Numbered from the stretch's first letter, positions 35,731 to 45,928 are shown. The stretch is DNA of 60,689 nucleotides from an uncultured Alphaproteobacteria bacterium (GCA_944391615.1 CALXUE010000010.1:1-60689); one strand, 5' to 3'. A program made the numbers and translations. The notes: generated by a model from the sequence alone, not told the origin.

Positions 35731-38700
35731 ATGAAAAAACTGGGATTATCACTGGCGTTTAGTTTGACGCCTATGTCGGCAATGGCGGCGGCAATTGTGG
35801 TTGATGCAGGGACAACTGTTGACGGAGGGTTGATTAATCCCGTTCAAACCCAGCAGGTTTATGGAACAGCAAATAATTTTTCAATCTATGGCAATCAGCA
35901 GGTTATGAACGGTGGGGTGGCTAATAATAGCAATGTTTTTTCCGGCGGACAGCAAAATATATCCAGTGGGGGAACTGCTCATAATACGAATATTCAAGCC
36001 TTTGCCGTGCAATATGTGTATGGTGTGGCAAATTCTACAAATATTGCTTCTCAAGGAAGTTCTACGGTTAATCGAGGTGGGGTTGTGAATGAAACAACGA
36101 TTAATGGTGGAACGTTGTCGGTGTTATCTGGCGGCAAAGCTTTGGGGACAATTTTACAAAGCGGAACGGAAAGTGTTTCGGGAACAGAGGTGGGGAGTGT
36201 TATTAACGGCGGTGTGCAACAGGTTAATTGTAATGGAACCGTGCAAAATACGCAGATAAACGGCGGTGAGCAAAAGGTGTTGGTTCGAGGTACGGCAACA
36301 GGCAGCATTATTTCAGGGGGTGTGCAAAATGTTTATGGGGACTCTCTTTCTTCTGAAATTAAAGACAATGGTGTTATGAATGTGTATAGTTCCGGATATG
36401 CGGAAAATACGCTTATGTCCGGTGGTGAAATGAATGTTTTAAGCGGGGGATTTTCTTCCGGAGTGCAGATAAGTGGCGGCGTAGAAACAGTTTATGGGTT
36501 TGATATTAACGGTACTGTAAACGGTGGTATTCAAAAAGTTGAAGCAGACGGCCAAGCTGAAGATACTGTTATTCAAGGAAGTGGTGTGCAGCAAATTTTG
36601 AGTGGTGGATATGGTTTTAATGCCAATATTAAAGATGGCGGCATTCAAATCGCCGAACAGGGAGGGTATGCTTATCGGAGCAATGTTTATGATGGCGGTG
36701 TGCTGAATGCTTTGGGGGAAGCCTATGAGGTTACGGTTTATGATGGCGGTGTGCTGAATGTTGAAAATGGCGGATTAGCTGCAGATACCCAAGTTAACGG
36801 TGGGGTTTTGACTGTTAATCAAGGTGGAACTTTACAAAACACAATTTTAGCCTCAGGTGTGGAAAATGTTTATGGAACATCAAATGGTACGCAAATAAAC
36901 GGCGGTGTGCAAAATGTGTATGGCGTGGCAAATAGTTCGGTTATAGCATCCGGCGCAAAGCAAGAAGTTTATACCGGAGGAACAGCAAGCAAGACTGTAA
37001 TTAATGACGGGGCTCTGCAAACGGTTTATGGTATTGTAAATAGTTCTATTTTAAGTGCCGGCGGTGTGCTGAATGTAGAAGATGGCGGGTTAGCTGCTGA
37101 TACGCAAATTAACGGTGGGGTTTTGACCATTCATCAAGGTGGAACTTCACAAAACACAATTTTAGCCTCAGGTGTGGAAAATGTTTATGGAACATCAAAT
37201 GGTACACAGATAAACGGTGGCGTACAAAATGTGTATGGTGTGGCAAATAGTTCGGTTATAGCATCCGGCGCAAAGCAAGAAGTTTATACCGGAGGAACAG
37301 CAAGCAAGACTGTAATTAATGACGGGGCTCTGCAAACGGTTTATGGTATTGTAAATAGTTCTATTTTAAGTGCCGGCGGTGTGCTGAATGTAGAAGATGG
37401 CGGGTTAGCTGCTGATACGCAAATTAACGGTGGGGTTTTGACCATTCATCAAGGTGGAACTTCACAAAACACAATTTTAGCCTCAGGTGTGGAAAATGTT
37501 TATGGAACATCAAATGGTACACAGATAAACGGTGGCGTACAAAATGTGTATGGTGTGGCAAATAGTTCGGTTATAGCATCCGGCGCAAAGCAAGAAGTTT
37601 ATACCGGAGGAACAGCAAGCAAGACTGTAATTAATGACGGGGCTCTGCAAACGGTTTATGGTATTGTAAATAGTTCTATTTTAAGTGCCGGCGGTGTGCT
37701 GAATGTAGAAGATGGCGGGTTAGCTGCTGATACGCAAATTAACGGTGGGGTTTTGACCATTCATCAAGGTGGAACTTCACAAAACACAATTTTAGCCTCA
37801 GGTGCGGAAAATGTTTATGGTACATCAAATGCTACACAGATAAACGGTGGCGTACAAAATGTTTATGGTGTGGCAAATAGTTCGGTTATAGCATCCGGTG
37901 GGGAGCAAAGAGTTTATGGCGATGTTCAAAGTACGCAAGTCAACCAAAGTGGTATCTTAACTGTTTTATCCGGCGGAAATGCTCAAAATGCACAACTTAC
38001 TTCTGGAACGCTGAATTTATACAGCGGAGGAACTTTATCCGGAAAAATCTCTGCCGTGGAAAGTGTTATAAATGTTTATGGTGACAATGATATAGCTAAT
38101 CTTGAATTGGATAAAAGCTTAGTCACAATGGTGAAGGGGGTTGATTATGGAACTTTGAATATCGAGAATCTGAATGGTACGGGAATTTTTAATATCAGTA
38201 CAGATTTGTCGGCAAACCAATCTGATACAATTAATGTTCAAAACGGCGACGGCGAATTTGGTTTGTGGATTAACGATTATAGCATGGATGAAGCTCCGGA
38301 TAAATATAAAATTATTGACGAGAGCACTGTGGCTCATGAGAATTTTTATCTTATCGGCGGGGTTGTTGACGTGGGGGCATATCAATATAAATTGGTGCAG
38401 GAAGGTAATGATTGGTATTTGGAAAACACGGAAAAGCTCAATGATACAACATATATTGCCAAAAATACTTACAGCACATTGTCGTCTTTGTTTTATGCTC
38501 ATTTAAGCCCTGTTTACAGCAGAATTTTTGAAAAACATAAAAAAGATAGGCATGCGGGTGGTTTGTGGACCAAAGCTATCGGCCGCAGAATTGAACAGAA
38601 CTTTAAAGATGGAACTTCAAGCCAGACAGATGTTTATGGCGGAAATATCGGTTTTGATCATGAAGTTTTACAAGATGATGATTATCAAGTCAGGCTGGGC

Positions 38701-39354
38701 GTTTATACAAGTTATAGCCACTCTAAACAAGAGTATAACCATTTGGGTAAAGCAGAAGGTAATACACAGAGTTATGGTGTGTATTCAAGCTTGACCACCA
38801 AAGAAAATTGGTTTGTTGATGTTTTGGGGGCTTATTTTACGCATAGGCAATCAGTTAATAGTTATACGCCGGCTGGTGATTTGGTGACGGGAAAGTATGA
38901 CACATACGGTTGGCAGACAACGCTTACTGCCGGTAAACGCTTTGAATTTGACAATGATTGGTATTTGGAACCGCATGTCGGGGTTGGGTATATGTGGGTT
39001 AACGGTGTTCGTTATCGCACAAACTTTAATACATTGATTGAAGGTTCTTCTCAGGATAATGTTAAGGGAAGTGTTGGTATTAATGGCGGAAAAGTTTATC
39101 AACTGAGTGAAAAGGCTAAAATGGAAGTGTTTGGTAAATTTAGTCTTATTCATGACTGGAAGTCTGAAAGCAAGGTTTTGGTTGCTGATTATTTGATGGA
39201 AGAAGATATGTCTTCTTTGCATTATAAACTCGGTGCCGGCGTTAAAGGAAGTTGGAATGAAAATCAGTCGGCTTTTGTGGAAATTTCAACCCATTTGGGG
39301 AGTAATTTGGATATCCCTTATGAAATTACGCTCGGATATCAATATGAATTTTAG
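35731..39354 (+). CDS. AIDA-type autotransporter adhesin with long internal repeats
   Basis: 1207 aa from the ATG at 35731, where GGGAG is correctly spaced. Signal peptide ending near MSAMAA. The passenger (about 25-840) is built of short AIDA-like repeats with INGGVQNVYG, ASG and VLSGG motifs that form a beta-helix. Four 105-aa (315-bp) blocks start at 36751, 37066, 37381 and 37696. The 37066 and 37381 blocks look identical, showing recent expansion. Residues about 925-1207 form the autotransporter beta-barrel, starting GLWTKAIGRRIEQ and ending in LGYQYEF with terminal Phe. Probably a surface adhesin that can vary in length. Confidence 0.95.
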   Translation: MKKLGLSLAFSLTPMSAMAAAIVVDAGTTVDGGLINPVQTQQVYGTANNFSIYGNQQVMNGGVANNSNVFSGGQQNISSGGTAHNTNIQAFAVQYVYGVANSTNIASQGSSTVNRGGVVNETTINGGTLSVLSGGKALGTILQSGTESVSGTEVGSVINGGVQQVNCNGTVQNTQINGGEQKVLVRGTATGSIISGGVQNVYGDSLSSEIKDNGVMNVYSSGYAENTLMSGGEMNVLSGGFSSGVQISGGVETVYGFDINGTVNGGIQKVEADGQAEDTVIQGSGVQQILSGGYGFNANIKDGGIQIAEQGGYAYRSNVYDGGVLNALGEAYEVTVYDGGVLNVENGGLAADTQVNGGVLTVNQGGTLQNTILASGVENVYGTSNGTQINGGVQNVYGVANSSVIASGAKQEVYTGGTASKTVINDGALQTVYGIVNSSILSAGGVLNVEDGGLAADTQINGGVLTIHQGGTSQNTILASGVENVYGTSNGTQINGGVQNVYGVANSSVIASGAKQEVYTGGTASKTVINDGALQTVYGIVNSSILSAGGVLNVEDGGLAADTQINGGVLTIHQGGTSQNTILASGVENVYGTSNGTQINGGVQNVYGVANSSVIASGAKQEVYTGGTASKTVINDGALQTVYGIVNSSILSAGGVLNVEDGGLAADTQINGGVLTIHQGGTSQNTILASGAENVYGTSNATQINGGVQNVYGVANSSVIASGGEQRVYGDVQSTQVNQSGILTVLSGGNAQNAQLTSGTLNLYSGGTLSGKISAVESVINVYGDNDIANLELDKSLVTMVKGVDYGTLNIENLNGTGIFNISTDLSANQSDTINVQNGDGEFGLWINDYSMDEAPDKYKIIDESTVAHENFYLIGGVVDVGAYQYKLVQEGNDWYLENTEKLNDTTYIAKNTYSTLSSLFYAHLSPVYSRIFEKHKKDRHAGGLWTKAIGRRIEQNFKDGTSSQTDVYGGNIGFDHEVLQDDDYQVRLGVYTSYSHSKQEYNHLGKAEGNTQSYGVYSSLTTKENWFVDVLGAYFTHRQSVNSYTPAGDLVTGKYDTYGWQTTLTAGKRFEFDNDWYLEPHVGVGYMWVNGVRYRTNFNTLIEGSSQDNVKGSVGINGGKVYQLSEKAKMEVFGKFSLIHDWKSESKVLVADYLMEEDMSSLHYKLGAGVKGSWNENQSAFVEISTHLGSNLDIPYEITLGYQYEF
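36751..37930 (+). repeat. Tandem 315-bp repeats in the autotransporter gene
   Basis: Units begin at 36751 (diverged first third), 37066, 37381 and 37696 (partial, diverging after about 37890). The period is exactly 315 bp, so changes in copy number keep the reading frame. Confidence 0.93.
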
Positions 39355-39382
39355 TTTTGGAAACTCATATTGAAGAAAATGC

Positions 39383-39410
39383 TTGCAATTTGGGAAAAGG
39401 TGTGTTATCT
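39383..39410 (+). promoter_or_regulatory. Probable rpmI-rplT promoter
   Basis: TTGCAA (39383-39388), a 16-bp spacer and TTATCT (39405-39410), leaving a leader of about 85 bp before rpmI. Confidence 0.5.
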
Positions 39411-39501
39411 AACCAATCGATGATGGGGCGAATCTGTGCGAAACGGCATGCCAGAACGCCTACCAATGCATCCGTTAATTAATTTTTTGAAAGGAAGCAA
39501 A

Positions 39502-39699
39502 ATGCCTAAATTAAAAACGAAAAGCGCTGCTAAAAAGCGTTTCAGCGTTACCGGTACTGGTAAACTGAAGAGAAACTTTGCTAATAAGAGACACTTGCTC
39601 TTCAATAAAGATACTAAAGTTAAAAGACAAGCTCGCGGTACAACTTTGCTTAACGAAGCTGACGTTAAACTTGTTAAACACTATCTGCCGTACATTTAA
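39502..39699 (+). CDS. rpmI: Ribosomal protein bL35
   Basis: 65 aa from the ATG at 39502 with AAAGGAAG upstream. Typical L35: PKLKTKSAAKKRFSVTGTGK, then basic stretch and NKRHLL, LPYI C-terminus. Large-subunit protein. Commonly found as infC-rpmI-rplT, but infC is not upstream here; a promoter-like sequence and the autotransporter precede it instead. Confidence 0.98.
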   Translation: MPKLKTKSAAKKRFSVTGTGKLKRNFANKRHLLFNKDTKVKRQARGTTLLNEADVKLVKHYLPYI

Positions 39700-39712
39700 G
39701 GAGGAATTTTAG

Positions 39713-40072
39713 ATGTCTCGTATTAAAAGAGGTTTGACCGCTCACGCTCGTCACAAAAAAATTATTTCTATGGCTAAAGGCTATAGAGGTCGTAATAATA
39801 ATGTTTTTCGCGTCGCTGTCGAAAAAGTTGAAAAAGCTTTGCAATATGCTTATCGCGACAGAAAAGCTAAAAAGAGAAGTTTCCGTGCTCTTTGGATCCA
39901 AAGAATTAACGCTGCTGCTCGTTTGAACGATATCACTTATTCTCGATTTATGAGCGGGCTTAACAAAGCCGGCATCGAACTCGACCGAAAAGTCCTTGCT
40001 GATATCGCTTTGAAAGAGCCTGCTAATTTTGCTTCTTTGGTTGAGAAGGCAAAAGCTGCTTTGAATAAGTAA
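39713..40072 (+). CDS. rplT: Ribosomal protein bL20
   Basis: 119 aa. Starts [31 protein letters not shown] and the [20 protein letters not shown] segment are diagnostic. It binds 23S rRNA early in 50S assembly and in many bacteria represses its own operon. AAGGAGG lies before the ATG, 13 bp after rpmI. A terminator hairpin lies about 170 bp downstream. Confidence 0.98.
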   Translation: MSRIKRGLTAHARHKKIISMAKGYRGRNNNVFRVAVEKVEKALQYAYRDRKAKKRSFRALWIQRINAAARLNDITYSRFMSGLNKAGIELDRKVLADIALKEPANFASLVEKAKAALNK

Positions 40073-40760
40073 AATCTTGAGATAGGCAAACAGGCGGCTA
40101 CGGAGATAAAAACAAAACTAATCGCAGATTTGCTGAAAACTAAATTAAATTAAGTTTGATGCTGTGTTTGTGTTAAGGTTGCGGAGCTGTTCTGTTTGAG
40201 AGAAGTATCTCGGGTTTGAAAATATATCAGAGTTTGTAGATTAAAAAAAGAGTTAGCCTCGAGTTTCGGGTTGACTCTTTTTCATTTTAAATTTTGGTAT
40301 TGCTGTAGAGGGCAATGTATTATTGGTGGTGTTTTCTGCGGACTGATGCAGGCAGGCGAGGCTTGAAACAACTGGAGAACTTTGGTATAAGTCGTAAGGT
40401 CTGAATTAGGCTAGTGACTTTAGTTGACAGGTTGGGCGGCTTGAGGCAGGTTGGAGGGCTTGATGATGGCTGAAAAACTTGAGACAGATTGGGAGGCTTG
40501 ATGATGGCTGGTATGAAGTCGGCAAGAAAATCTGAGCCCGGTGGCGAAACTTGTGGTAAACTAAAAGGTCTAGGGAACAGTAGGGCCTCGTGTAGAAATT
40601 TTGGGGTTGTTGCTAACAAGCTAGTTTGTAGATGCGATACTTGGTTGCTGTTATAAAACAACTAAACTTTTGAAAATTATCATTATGTAAAAAAATATCT
40701 AAATTTAAAATAGTTAAAGCTTATTATTAATTCTTTTGTTTAATATTTTAGGTGAATGTT
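40073..40760. other. Long intergenic region with G-rich direct repeats
   Basis: No convincing gene. 40244-40281 is a terminator. About 40320-40640 is markedly richer in G on the plus strand than its surroundings and contains near-identical repeats (GGAGGGCTTGATGATGGCTG at about 40453-40472 and GGGAGGCTTGATGATGGCTG at about 40491-40510). A 113-codon minus-strand frame has no ribosome site. It could be an unrecognised structured RNA or degenerate sequence. Confidence 0.6.
40244..40281 (+). terminator. Terminator after rplT
   Basis: Stem AAAAAGAGT/ACTCTTTTT with additional inner pairs and trailing T. Confidence 0.75.
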
Positions 40761-41864
40761 ATGGAAAATATTGAAAATTTGAAAGCTCAAATGCTTGCTC
40801 AAGTGCAAAGTGTTTCTGACATGAAGGCTTGGGATGAGTTGCGTGTCGCTTTAATCGGTAAAAAAGGTCAAATCACCGAATTGCTGAAAGGAATGGGCAC
40901 CTTGCCGCTTGAGCAAAAAATTGAAATGGGCAAAAAACTGAATGTTTTAAAGTCTGATATCGAATCTGCCCTGAATGACAAGAAAAACGAATTGGCTGAA
41001 AAGGAGCTCAATGCTAAATTGGCTTTGGAGACCGTTGATGTTACTTTGCCAGTCAGACCTGAAGAAATGGGCAGAATTCATCCTGTGTCCAAAATTTATG
41101 AAGAAGTTGTTGCTATCTTTGGTCAAATGGGATTTGAGGTGGCTGAAGGACCGGATATTGAAGACCAATTCCATAACTTTAATGCTTTGAATATGCCTGC
41201 TAACCACCCTGCGCGCCAAATGCAGGATACATTCTATATTCCTAATCCGAAAAGCGATGATTTTGATGATAGCTTTGTGGTGCGCACACACACTTCTCCG
41301 GTGCAAATCCGTACGATGGAAGCTAAACGCCCGCCTATCCGCGTTGTGGCTCCGGGGCGTACTTATCGCTCCGATTATGATGCTACCCATACACCGATGT
41401 TCCATCAGGTGGAAGGGTTGGTGATTGATAAAAATATTACCATGGCGCACCTTAAAGGTTGTTTGTATGATTTTGTAAAAGCTTTTTTTGAGCTTGATGA
41501 TATTCCGGTGCGTTATCGTCCGTCGTATTTTCCGTTTACCGAACCTTCGGCAGAGATGGATATTGGCTGTTTAAAAACTAAAACAGAGCTTAAAATCGGG
41601 GCAGGAACCGATTGGCTTGAAATCTTGGGCTGTGGTATGGTGCACCCAAGTGTTTTGAGAGCCGGCGGCATTGATCCTGATGAATATCAAGGTTTTGCTT
41701 TTGGTATGGGGATTGACCGCTTGGCAATGCTTAAATATGGTATTCCGGATTTGAGAACATTTTTTGAGTCTGATGTGAGATGGTTGAAGCACTATGGGTT
41801 TTCACCGATGGATTTTTCTTCAATGACTGGTGGTTTGAGTGATAACGGAGGGAGTTTGAGATGA
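40761..41864 (+). CDS. pheS: Phenylalanyl-tRNA synthetase alpha subunit
   Basis: 367 aa from the ATG at 40761 (AGGTG upstream); a GTG three codons before is less likely. Class II catalytic subunit. N-terminal coiled coil (about 1-90), HPVSKIYEEVVAIF, motif 2 RTHTSPVQIRTM, FHQVEGLVID, and motif 3 GFAFGMGIDRLAMLKYG. Forms alpha2-beta2 with PheT, whose ATG overlaps this stop (ATGA). The cognate tRNA-Phe lies at the end of this window. Confidence 0.98.
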   Translation: MENIENLKAQMLAQVQSVSDMKAWDELRVALIGKKGQITELLKGMGTLPLEQKIEMGKKLNVLKSDIESALNDKKNELAEKELNAKLALETVDVTLPVRPEEMGRIHPVSKIYEEVVAIFGQMGFEVAEGPDIEDQFHNFNALNMPANHPARQMQDTFYIPNPKSDDFDDSFVVRTHTSPVQIRTMEAKRPPIRVVAPGRTYRSDYDATHTPMFHQVEGLVIDKNITMAHLKGCLYDFVKAFFELDDIPVRYRPSYFPFTEPSAEMDIGCLKTKTELKIGAGTDWLEILGCGMVHPSVLRAGGIDPDEYQGFAFGMGIDRLAMLKYGIPDLRTFFESDVRWLKHYGFSPMDFSSMTGGLSDNGGSLR

Positions 41865-44251
41865 AATTTTGTTTGTCATGGTTAAAAGAACATCTTGATA
41901 CGACGGCTCGTGTCGATGAAATTGCCGAAACTTTAACTAAAATCGGTTTGGAAGTTGAAGAAGTTTTTAATCCTGCCAGTAAGTTAGATGGTTTTGTTAC
42001 AGCAAAAGTTGAAGATGTTGAAATGCATCCGGATTCTGACCATTTGCATATTTTACGTGTGAATAACTGCAAAGAAATTTTGCAAATTGTTTGTGGTGCA
42101 CCGAATGTTCGCAAAGGTATGGTCGGTGTTTTGGCTCCTGTCGGGGTGGTAATTCCGGTTTATAACGAAGTGATGAAAGTCGGTAAAATCCGCGGTGTGG
42201 AAAGTTTTGGGATGATGTGTTCCGAAAAAGAACTCGGCGTTGGTGAAGATCATAGTGGTATTATTGAACTTGCTGATGATACACCAATCGGTGTTCCAGC
42301 GGCTGAGGTTTTGAAAATTGATCCGGTGGTGGAAATTTCAATTACGCCAAACAGGGCAGAGTGTTTGGGTGTTCGAGGCATTGCCCGTGACTTGGCAGCT
42401 GCAGGCCTTGGAAAACTTAAAGAACTAAAAATACCACATAAAAACGGTAGTTTCCAATCACCAATTAAAGTAAAAATTGAAGATTTGCACGCTTGTCCTG
42501 TTTATGTCGGACGCTATATCAAAGGCGTTAACAACAAAGCTGAAACGCCAAAGTGGATGAAAGACCGTTTGGCCGCTATCGGTTTGCGTTCTATATCGCC
42601 TTTGGTGGATGTTACAAATTATATTAACTTTGATTTGGCTCGTCCGTTACATGTTTTTGATGCTGACAAGCTTAAAGGCAATATTACCGTTAGAATGGCG
42701 CGTGAGGGTGAAAAATTTGTATCTCTTGAAGATAAAGAATATGCCTTGGATAATAAATCTTTGGGGATTTGTGATGACGAGGGTGTTCAATGCTTGGGCG
42801 GTATTATGGGCGGAGCCGAAAAAGGCTGCACACCGGACACCGTTAACGTGTTTGTGGAATGTGCTTTGTTTGATCCGATTGTGATTGCTCGTACCGGACG
42901 TAAATTCCAGATTGATTCTGATTCTCGCTATCGTTATGAACGTTGGGTTGACCCAAAATCTAATGTTTTAGGTTCTGATTATGCTGTTCAGCTTATTACT
43001 GAAATTTGCGGCGGTGAGGTTTCTGATATCGAAATTGCAGGTTCTGAAGATTATTATCAGCCGAAATTTGCTTATATTCGTCCTGAACGTCTTAAAAGTT
43101 TTGTCGGTATTGATGTGTCTAAAGATAAAATCGTTGAGATTTTGAATCATCTTGGCTTTGTAACCTCCGAAGAAAACGGCAAAATTAAGGCTGTTTCTCC
43201 GACATGGCGCGGTGATATTGACTGTGAACAAGACTTGATTGAGGAAGTTGTGCGTATGATTGGTTTGGATACTATTCCGGCTGAGACTTTGCCACATGAT
43301 AAATTCCCGAAACAAGTATTGACGCCTCAACAGCAAAGAGTTTTGACCGTTAAGCATGCTTTGGCCGGAAGAGGAATGCTTGAAACCGTTACTTGGAGCT
43401 TCACGGATTCAAAAACTGCCAAAGATTTTAGAAAATCAAATGATGCTATTTTACTCTACAACCCGATTACGGCCGAGTTGGATGAGATGAGACCTTCGAT
43501 TTTGCCAAACTTGTTGATTGCGGTACGCAACAATATTGTCAGGGGCTACTCTAATCTCTCTTTATTTGAGGTGGGGCCTGAATTTTATGGGCGCGAACCA
43601 GGGCAACAATATATGACTGCCGGCGGTATTCGTACCGGACAAACGGCTAAAAAGTCTTGGATTGGTGATGTGCGTTCTTATGACGTGTTTGATGCTAAGG
43701 CTGATGCTTTGGCTGCTATTGCCGCCGCTAACGGGCCGTGGGAAAATGCTCAGGTTACAACCGATGCGCCGGCTTATTATCATCCGGGACGGAGCGGAGC
43801 TTTGCGTTTGGGTAAAAATGTGATGGCTTATTTTGGCGAAATTCATCCGAGTATTTTGAAAAAATTTGGCATTAAGCAACGTGTTGTCGCTTTTGAAGTG
43901 AACTTAAACAACATTCCTTTGCCGCGCGCTGCGCATGATAAAGCCCGCAAAAAGCTTGAACTTTCTCAGTTCCAGCCGGTGGATAAGGATTTGGCCTTTG
44001 TGGTGGATAAAAACGTGGCGGCGGTCAACATTATTGCCGCAGCGAAAAATGCCGACCGCAACCATATTACCGATGTTCGGGTATTTGATGTGTATGAAGG
44101 TGAAAACCTGCCTGAGGGCAAAAAGTCTGTGGCAATTGCATTGACTTTCCAACCTATTGAATCAACTTTTACAGACCAAGATATTGAAAATCTGATGAAA
44201 AAGGTTGAAGTGGAGGTTGGTAAAAAGACAGGTGCATCCTTGCGTCAGTAA
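41861..44251 (+). CDS. pheT: Phenylalanyl-tRNA synthetase beta subunit
   Basis: 796 aa, full length. N-terminal tRNA-binding (EMAP-like) domain with HPDSDHLHILRVN and IVCGAPNVRKGM, B3/B4 editing domain, B5 domain, and C-terminal ferredoxin-fold anticodon-binding domain (LSQFQPVDKDLAFVVD to the end). The B3/B4 domain hydrolyses mischarged Tyr-tRNA-Phe. It is translationally coupled to pheS and followed by a strong terminator. Confidence 0.98.
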   Translation: MKFCLSWLKEHLDTTARVDEIAETLTKIGLEVEEVFNPASKLDGFVTAKVEDVEMHPDSDHLHILRVNNCKEILQIVCGAPNVRKGMVGVLAPVGVVIPVYNEVMKVGKIRGVESFGMMCSEKELGVGEDHSGIIELADDTPIGVPAAEVLKIDPVVEISITPNRAECLGVRGIARDLAAAGLGKLKELKIPHKNGSFQSPIKVKIEDLHACPVYVGRYIKGVNNKAETPKWMKDRLAAIGLRSISPLVDVTNYINFDLARPLHVFDADKLKGNITVRMAREGEKFVSLEDKEYALDNKSLGICDDEGVQCLGGIMGGAEKGCTPDTVNVFVECALFDPIVIARTGRKFQIDSDSRYRYERWVDPKSNVLGSDYAVQLITEICGGEVSDIEIAGSEDYYQPKFAYIRPERLKSFVGIDVSKDKIVEILNHLGFVTSEENGKIKAVSPTWRGDIDCEQDLIEEVVRMIGLDTIPAETLPHDKFPKQVLTPQQQRVLTVKHALAGRGMLETVTWSFTDSKTAKDFRKSNDAILLYNPITAELDEMRPSILPNLLIAVRNNIVRGYSNLSLFEVGPEFYGREPGQQYMTAGGIRTGQTAKKSWIGDVRSYDVFDAKADALAAIAAANGPWENAQVTTDAPAYYHPGRSGALRLGKNVMAYFGEIHPSILKKFGIKQRVVAFEVNLNNIPLPRAAHDKARKKLELSQFQPVDKDLAFVVDKNVAAVNIIAAAKNADRNHITDVRVFDVYEGENLPEGKKSVAIALTFQPIESTFTDQDIENLMKKVEVEVGKKTGASLRQ

Positions 44252-44269
44252 GCTTTGAATAGCTTATAA

Positions 44270-44306
44270 AAAAAACTCTTTCGGAATAACCGAAAGAGTT
44301 TTTTTG
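44270..44306. terminator. Bidirectional terminator after pheT
   Basis: Stem AACTCTTTCGG/CCGAAAGAGTT, loop AATAA, with A and T runs on both sides. Confidence 0.93.
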
Positions 44307-44322
44307 GAATTTTGGTTCTATA

Positions 44323-45273
44323 TTATTTTTTTAGCTCATTGTATAAAGAAATAACATATTTGTCTGATTCACTTAAAGACTCATTGGTTGCGAATTTTTT
44401 CTCAACCTCTTTATAGAGCTTAAGTGTTTCAGTTAAAACCAAATCTTTTAAGCCAAACTTATCGAGGTAGTTCAGATTGTGGCTAAATAGCTCATAAGTT
44501 TCACGGCTCATCCAACCACCCCAGAACGGGAACAAAATCAAGGATGCTGATAAAATGTTGTGCCGCTTAAATACTTCGGCAATGAATTTGTAGCATATAT
44601 CCTTGACTTTTTGGGCCATCGTGGAGTCAGAAATCGCTTTGTATGTACTTAGAAGCAAATCCGTTTGTTTTTGGTACAGGGCAATTTCATCTGAAAAATC
44701 GCTGTTGAAAGCGATTGCAAACAAAAAAACATCACGGTAGGTGAGGCTTATTTTGTTTTTCAAGATGAATGTTACGTGTTTGATGGTTTGCAGTAAGTAC
44801 AAGCGGTCTTCATCATAAACGCGTCCGTCTGTTACGGTCTGTGCGAAAAAGTGCTTGATTTGTTCAAAGTCGCTTTGTTTTGCGGCCTCTGTGCAACGAT
44901 TGAATAAGGTTGCATAAGGTGTTAGCAGGCGGATGAACAAATGCAGGTCAGCGGCCTTTTTCAAAGTGGCAGCGGTTGGCTGTTTTTCAGACTGGCTATC
45001 ATTAAGCGTATCCAGTTGTTTTTGAGCCTCGGTTAGCAGAGAATCAGGGGCTGTTTTGCTGATTTTGTCGCACAGTGCTTGTACGGACTTATGAAACTTG
45101 ATGTTTCCGAGTCTGTTTTGCAAATCAGTTATCAAGTTACTTTCTTGATGATTGAGTTCCAAAACCAGAGCTAAAATCTCGTCCAAAGAATATTCTTTGG
45201 ATAAAAACTCGGAAATTTTTCGTGTTTCACTGTTTAATGAAGATGCAAATTTTTTTTCTGTTGTTGTATTCAT
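44323..45273 (-). CDS. Hypothetical helical protein
   Basis: 316 aa, not recognised. Almost entirely alpha-helical and charged, no signal peptide, one weakly hydrophobic stretch (ILSASLILFPFWGGWM, about 242-257). No motif for an enzyme or DNA binding. The ATG follows an AT-rich TATAATT-type sequence with no ribosome site, similar to the 45978-46547 gene. It stands alone between pheT (convergent) and tpx (divergent). Confidence 0.75.
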   Translation of the reverse strand: MNTTTEKKFASSLNSETRKISEFLSKEYSLDEILALVLELNHQESNLITDLQNRLGNIKFHKSVQALCDKISKTAPDSLLTEAQKQLDTLNDSQSEKQPTAATLKKAADLHLFIRLLTPYATLFNRCTEAAKQSDFEQIKHFFAQTVTDGRVYDEDRLYLLQTIKHVTFILKNKISLTYRDVFLFAIAFNSDFSDEIALYQKQTDLLLSTYKAISDSTMAQKVKDICYKFIAEVFKRHNILSASLILFPFWGGWMSRETYELFSHNLNYLDKFGLKDLVLTETLKLYKEVEKKFATNESLSESDKYVISLYNELKK

Positions 45274-45428
45274 AATTATATCTATTTAATAGTTTTCCAG
45301 CTTTTATTTACAGCACTTTTTGGTGGTTGTTACAAGAAAAAAATAATTTGTTTTTTTTTGCTTGTAATTGAAAAATTTGCATCTATTATCTAAACGGTAT
45401 GAGATAATTCATTGAAAAGGAGCTTAAA

Positions 45429-45923
45429 ATGAATATTACGATGAAGGGCAATCCGATTTCTCTTTGTGGCAAGCAGCTTGAAATTGGTGATAAATTTCCA
45501 GACTTTGTTTTGTGCGATAATGAACTTAATCCGGTCAAAAGTGAGAATTTGAAGGGGGTTAGAGTGTTTGCTACCGTTCCGTCTTTGGATACGGGGGTTT
45601 GTGATATGGAAATCAGAAACTTTAACAAGAAAACAGCTGAGCTTAACGGGGTGCATATTTATGCTGTGAGTATGGATTTGCCATTTGCTCAGGCCAGATG
45701 GTGCGGTGCGGCCGGTGTGAAAAATGTGCAAACCCTTTCTGATTATCAAACTCATGACTTTGGCCGCAAGACCGGAACTTTGATTTTGGGATTGGAGCTT
45801 TTGACACGCGCTGTGTTTGTGGTTGACGCTAACGGTGTGGTGAAATATGTGGAATATGTTAAAGAAGTTACCACTCATCCTGATTATGAAAGATTGTATG
45901 CTGAAGTTGAGAAACTTTTGTAA
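45429..45923 (+). CDS. tpx: Thiol peroxidase (Tpx)
   Basis: 164 aa; AAAAGGAG before the ATG. Atypical 2-Cys peroxiredoxin that reduces H2O2 and alkyl hydroperoxides using thioredoxin. Peroxidatic Cys58 in VPSLDTGVC and resolving Cys92 in ARWCGAAG lie at the normal spacing. The GKQLEIGDKFPDF opening is typical. Fits an oxygen-sensitive lifestyle together with the rubredoxin pair. Monocistronic, with a strong terminator. Confidence 0.97.
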   Translation: MNITMKGNPISLCGKQLEIGDKFPDFVLCDNELNPVKSENLKGVRVFATVPSLDTGVCDMEIRNFNKKTAELNGVHIYAVSMDLPFAQARWCGAAGVKNVQTLSDYQTHDFGRKTGTLILGLELLTRAVFVVDANGVVKYVEYVKEVTTHPDYERLYAEVEKLL

Positions 45924-45928
45924 ACAAA

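Noticed and set aside
40320..40661. 113-codon minus-strand Pro/Ser-rich frame
   Set aside because: No ribosome site, low-complexity product, and the frame follows G-rich direct repeats on the other strand.
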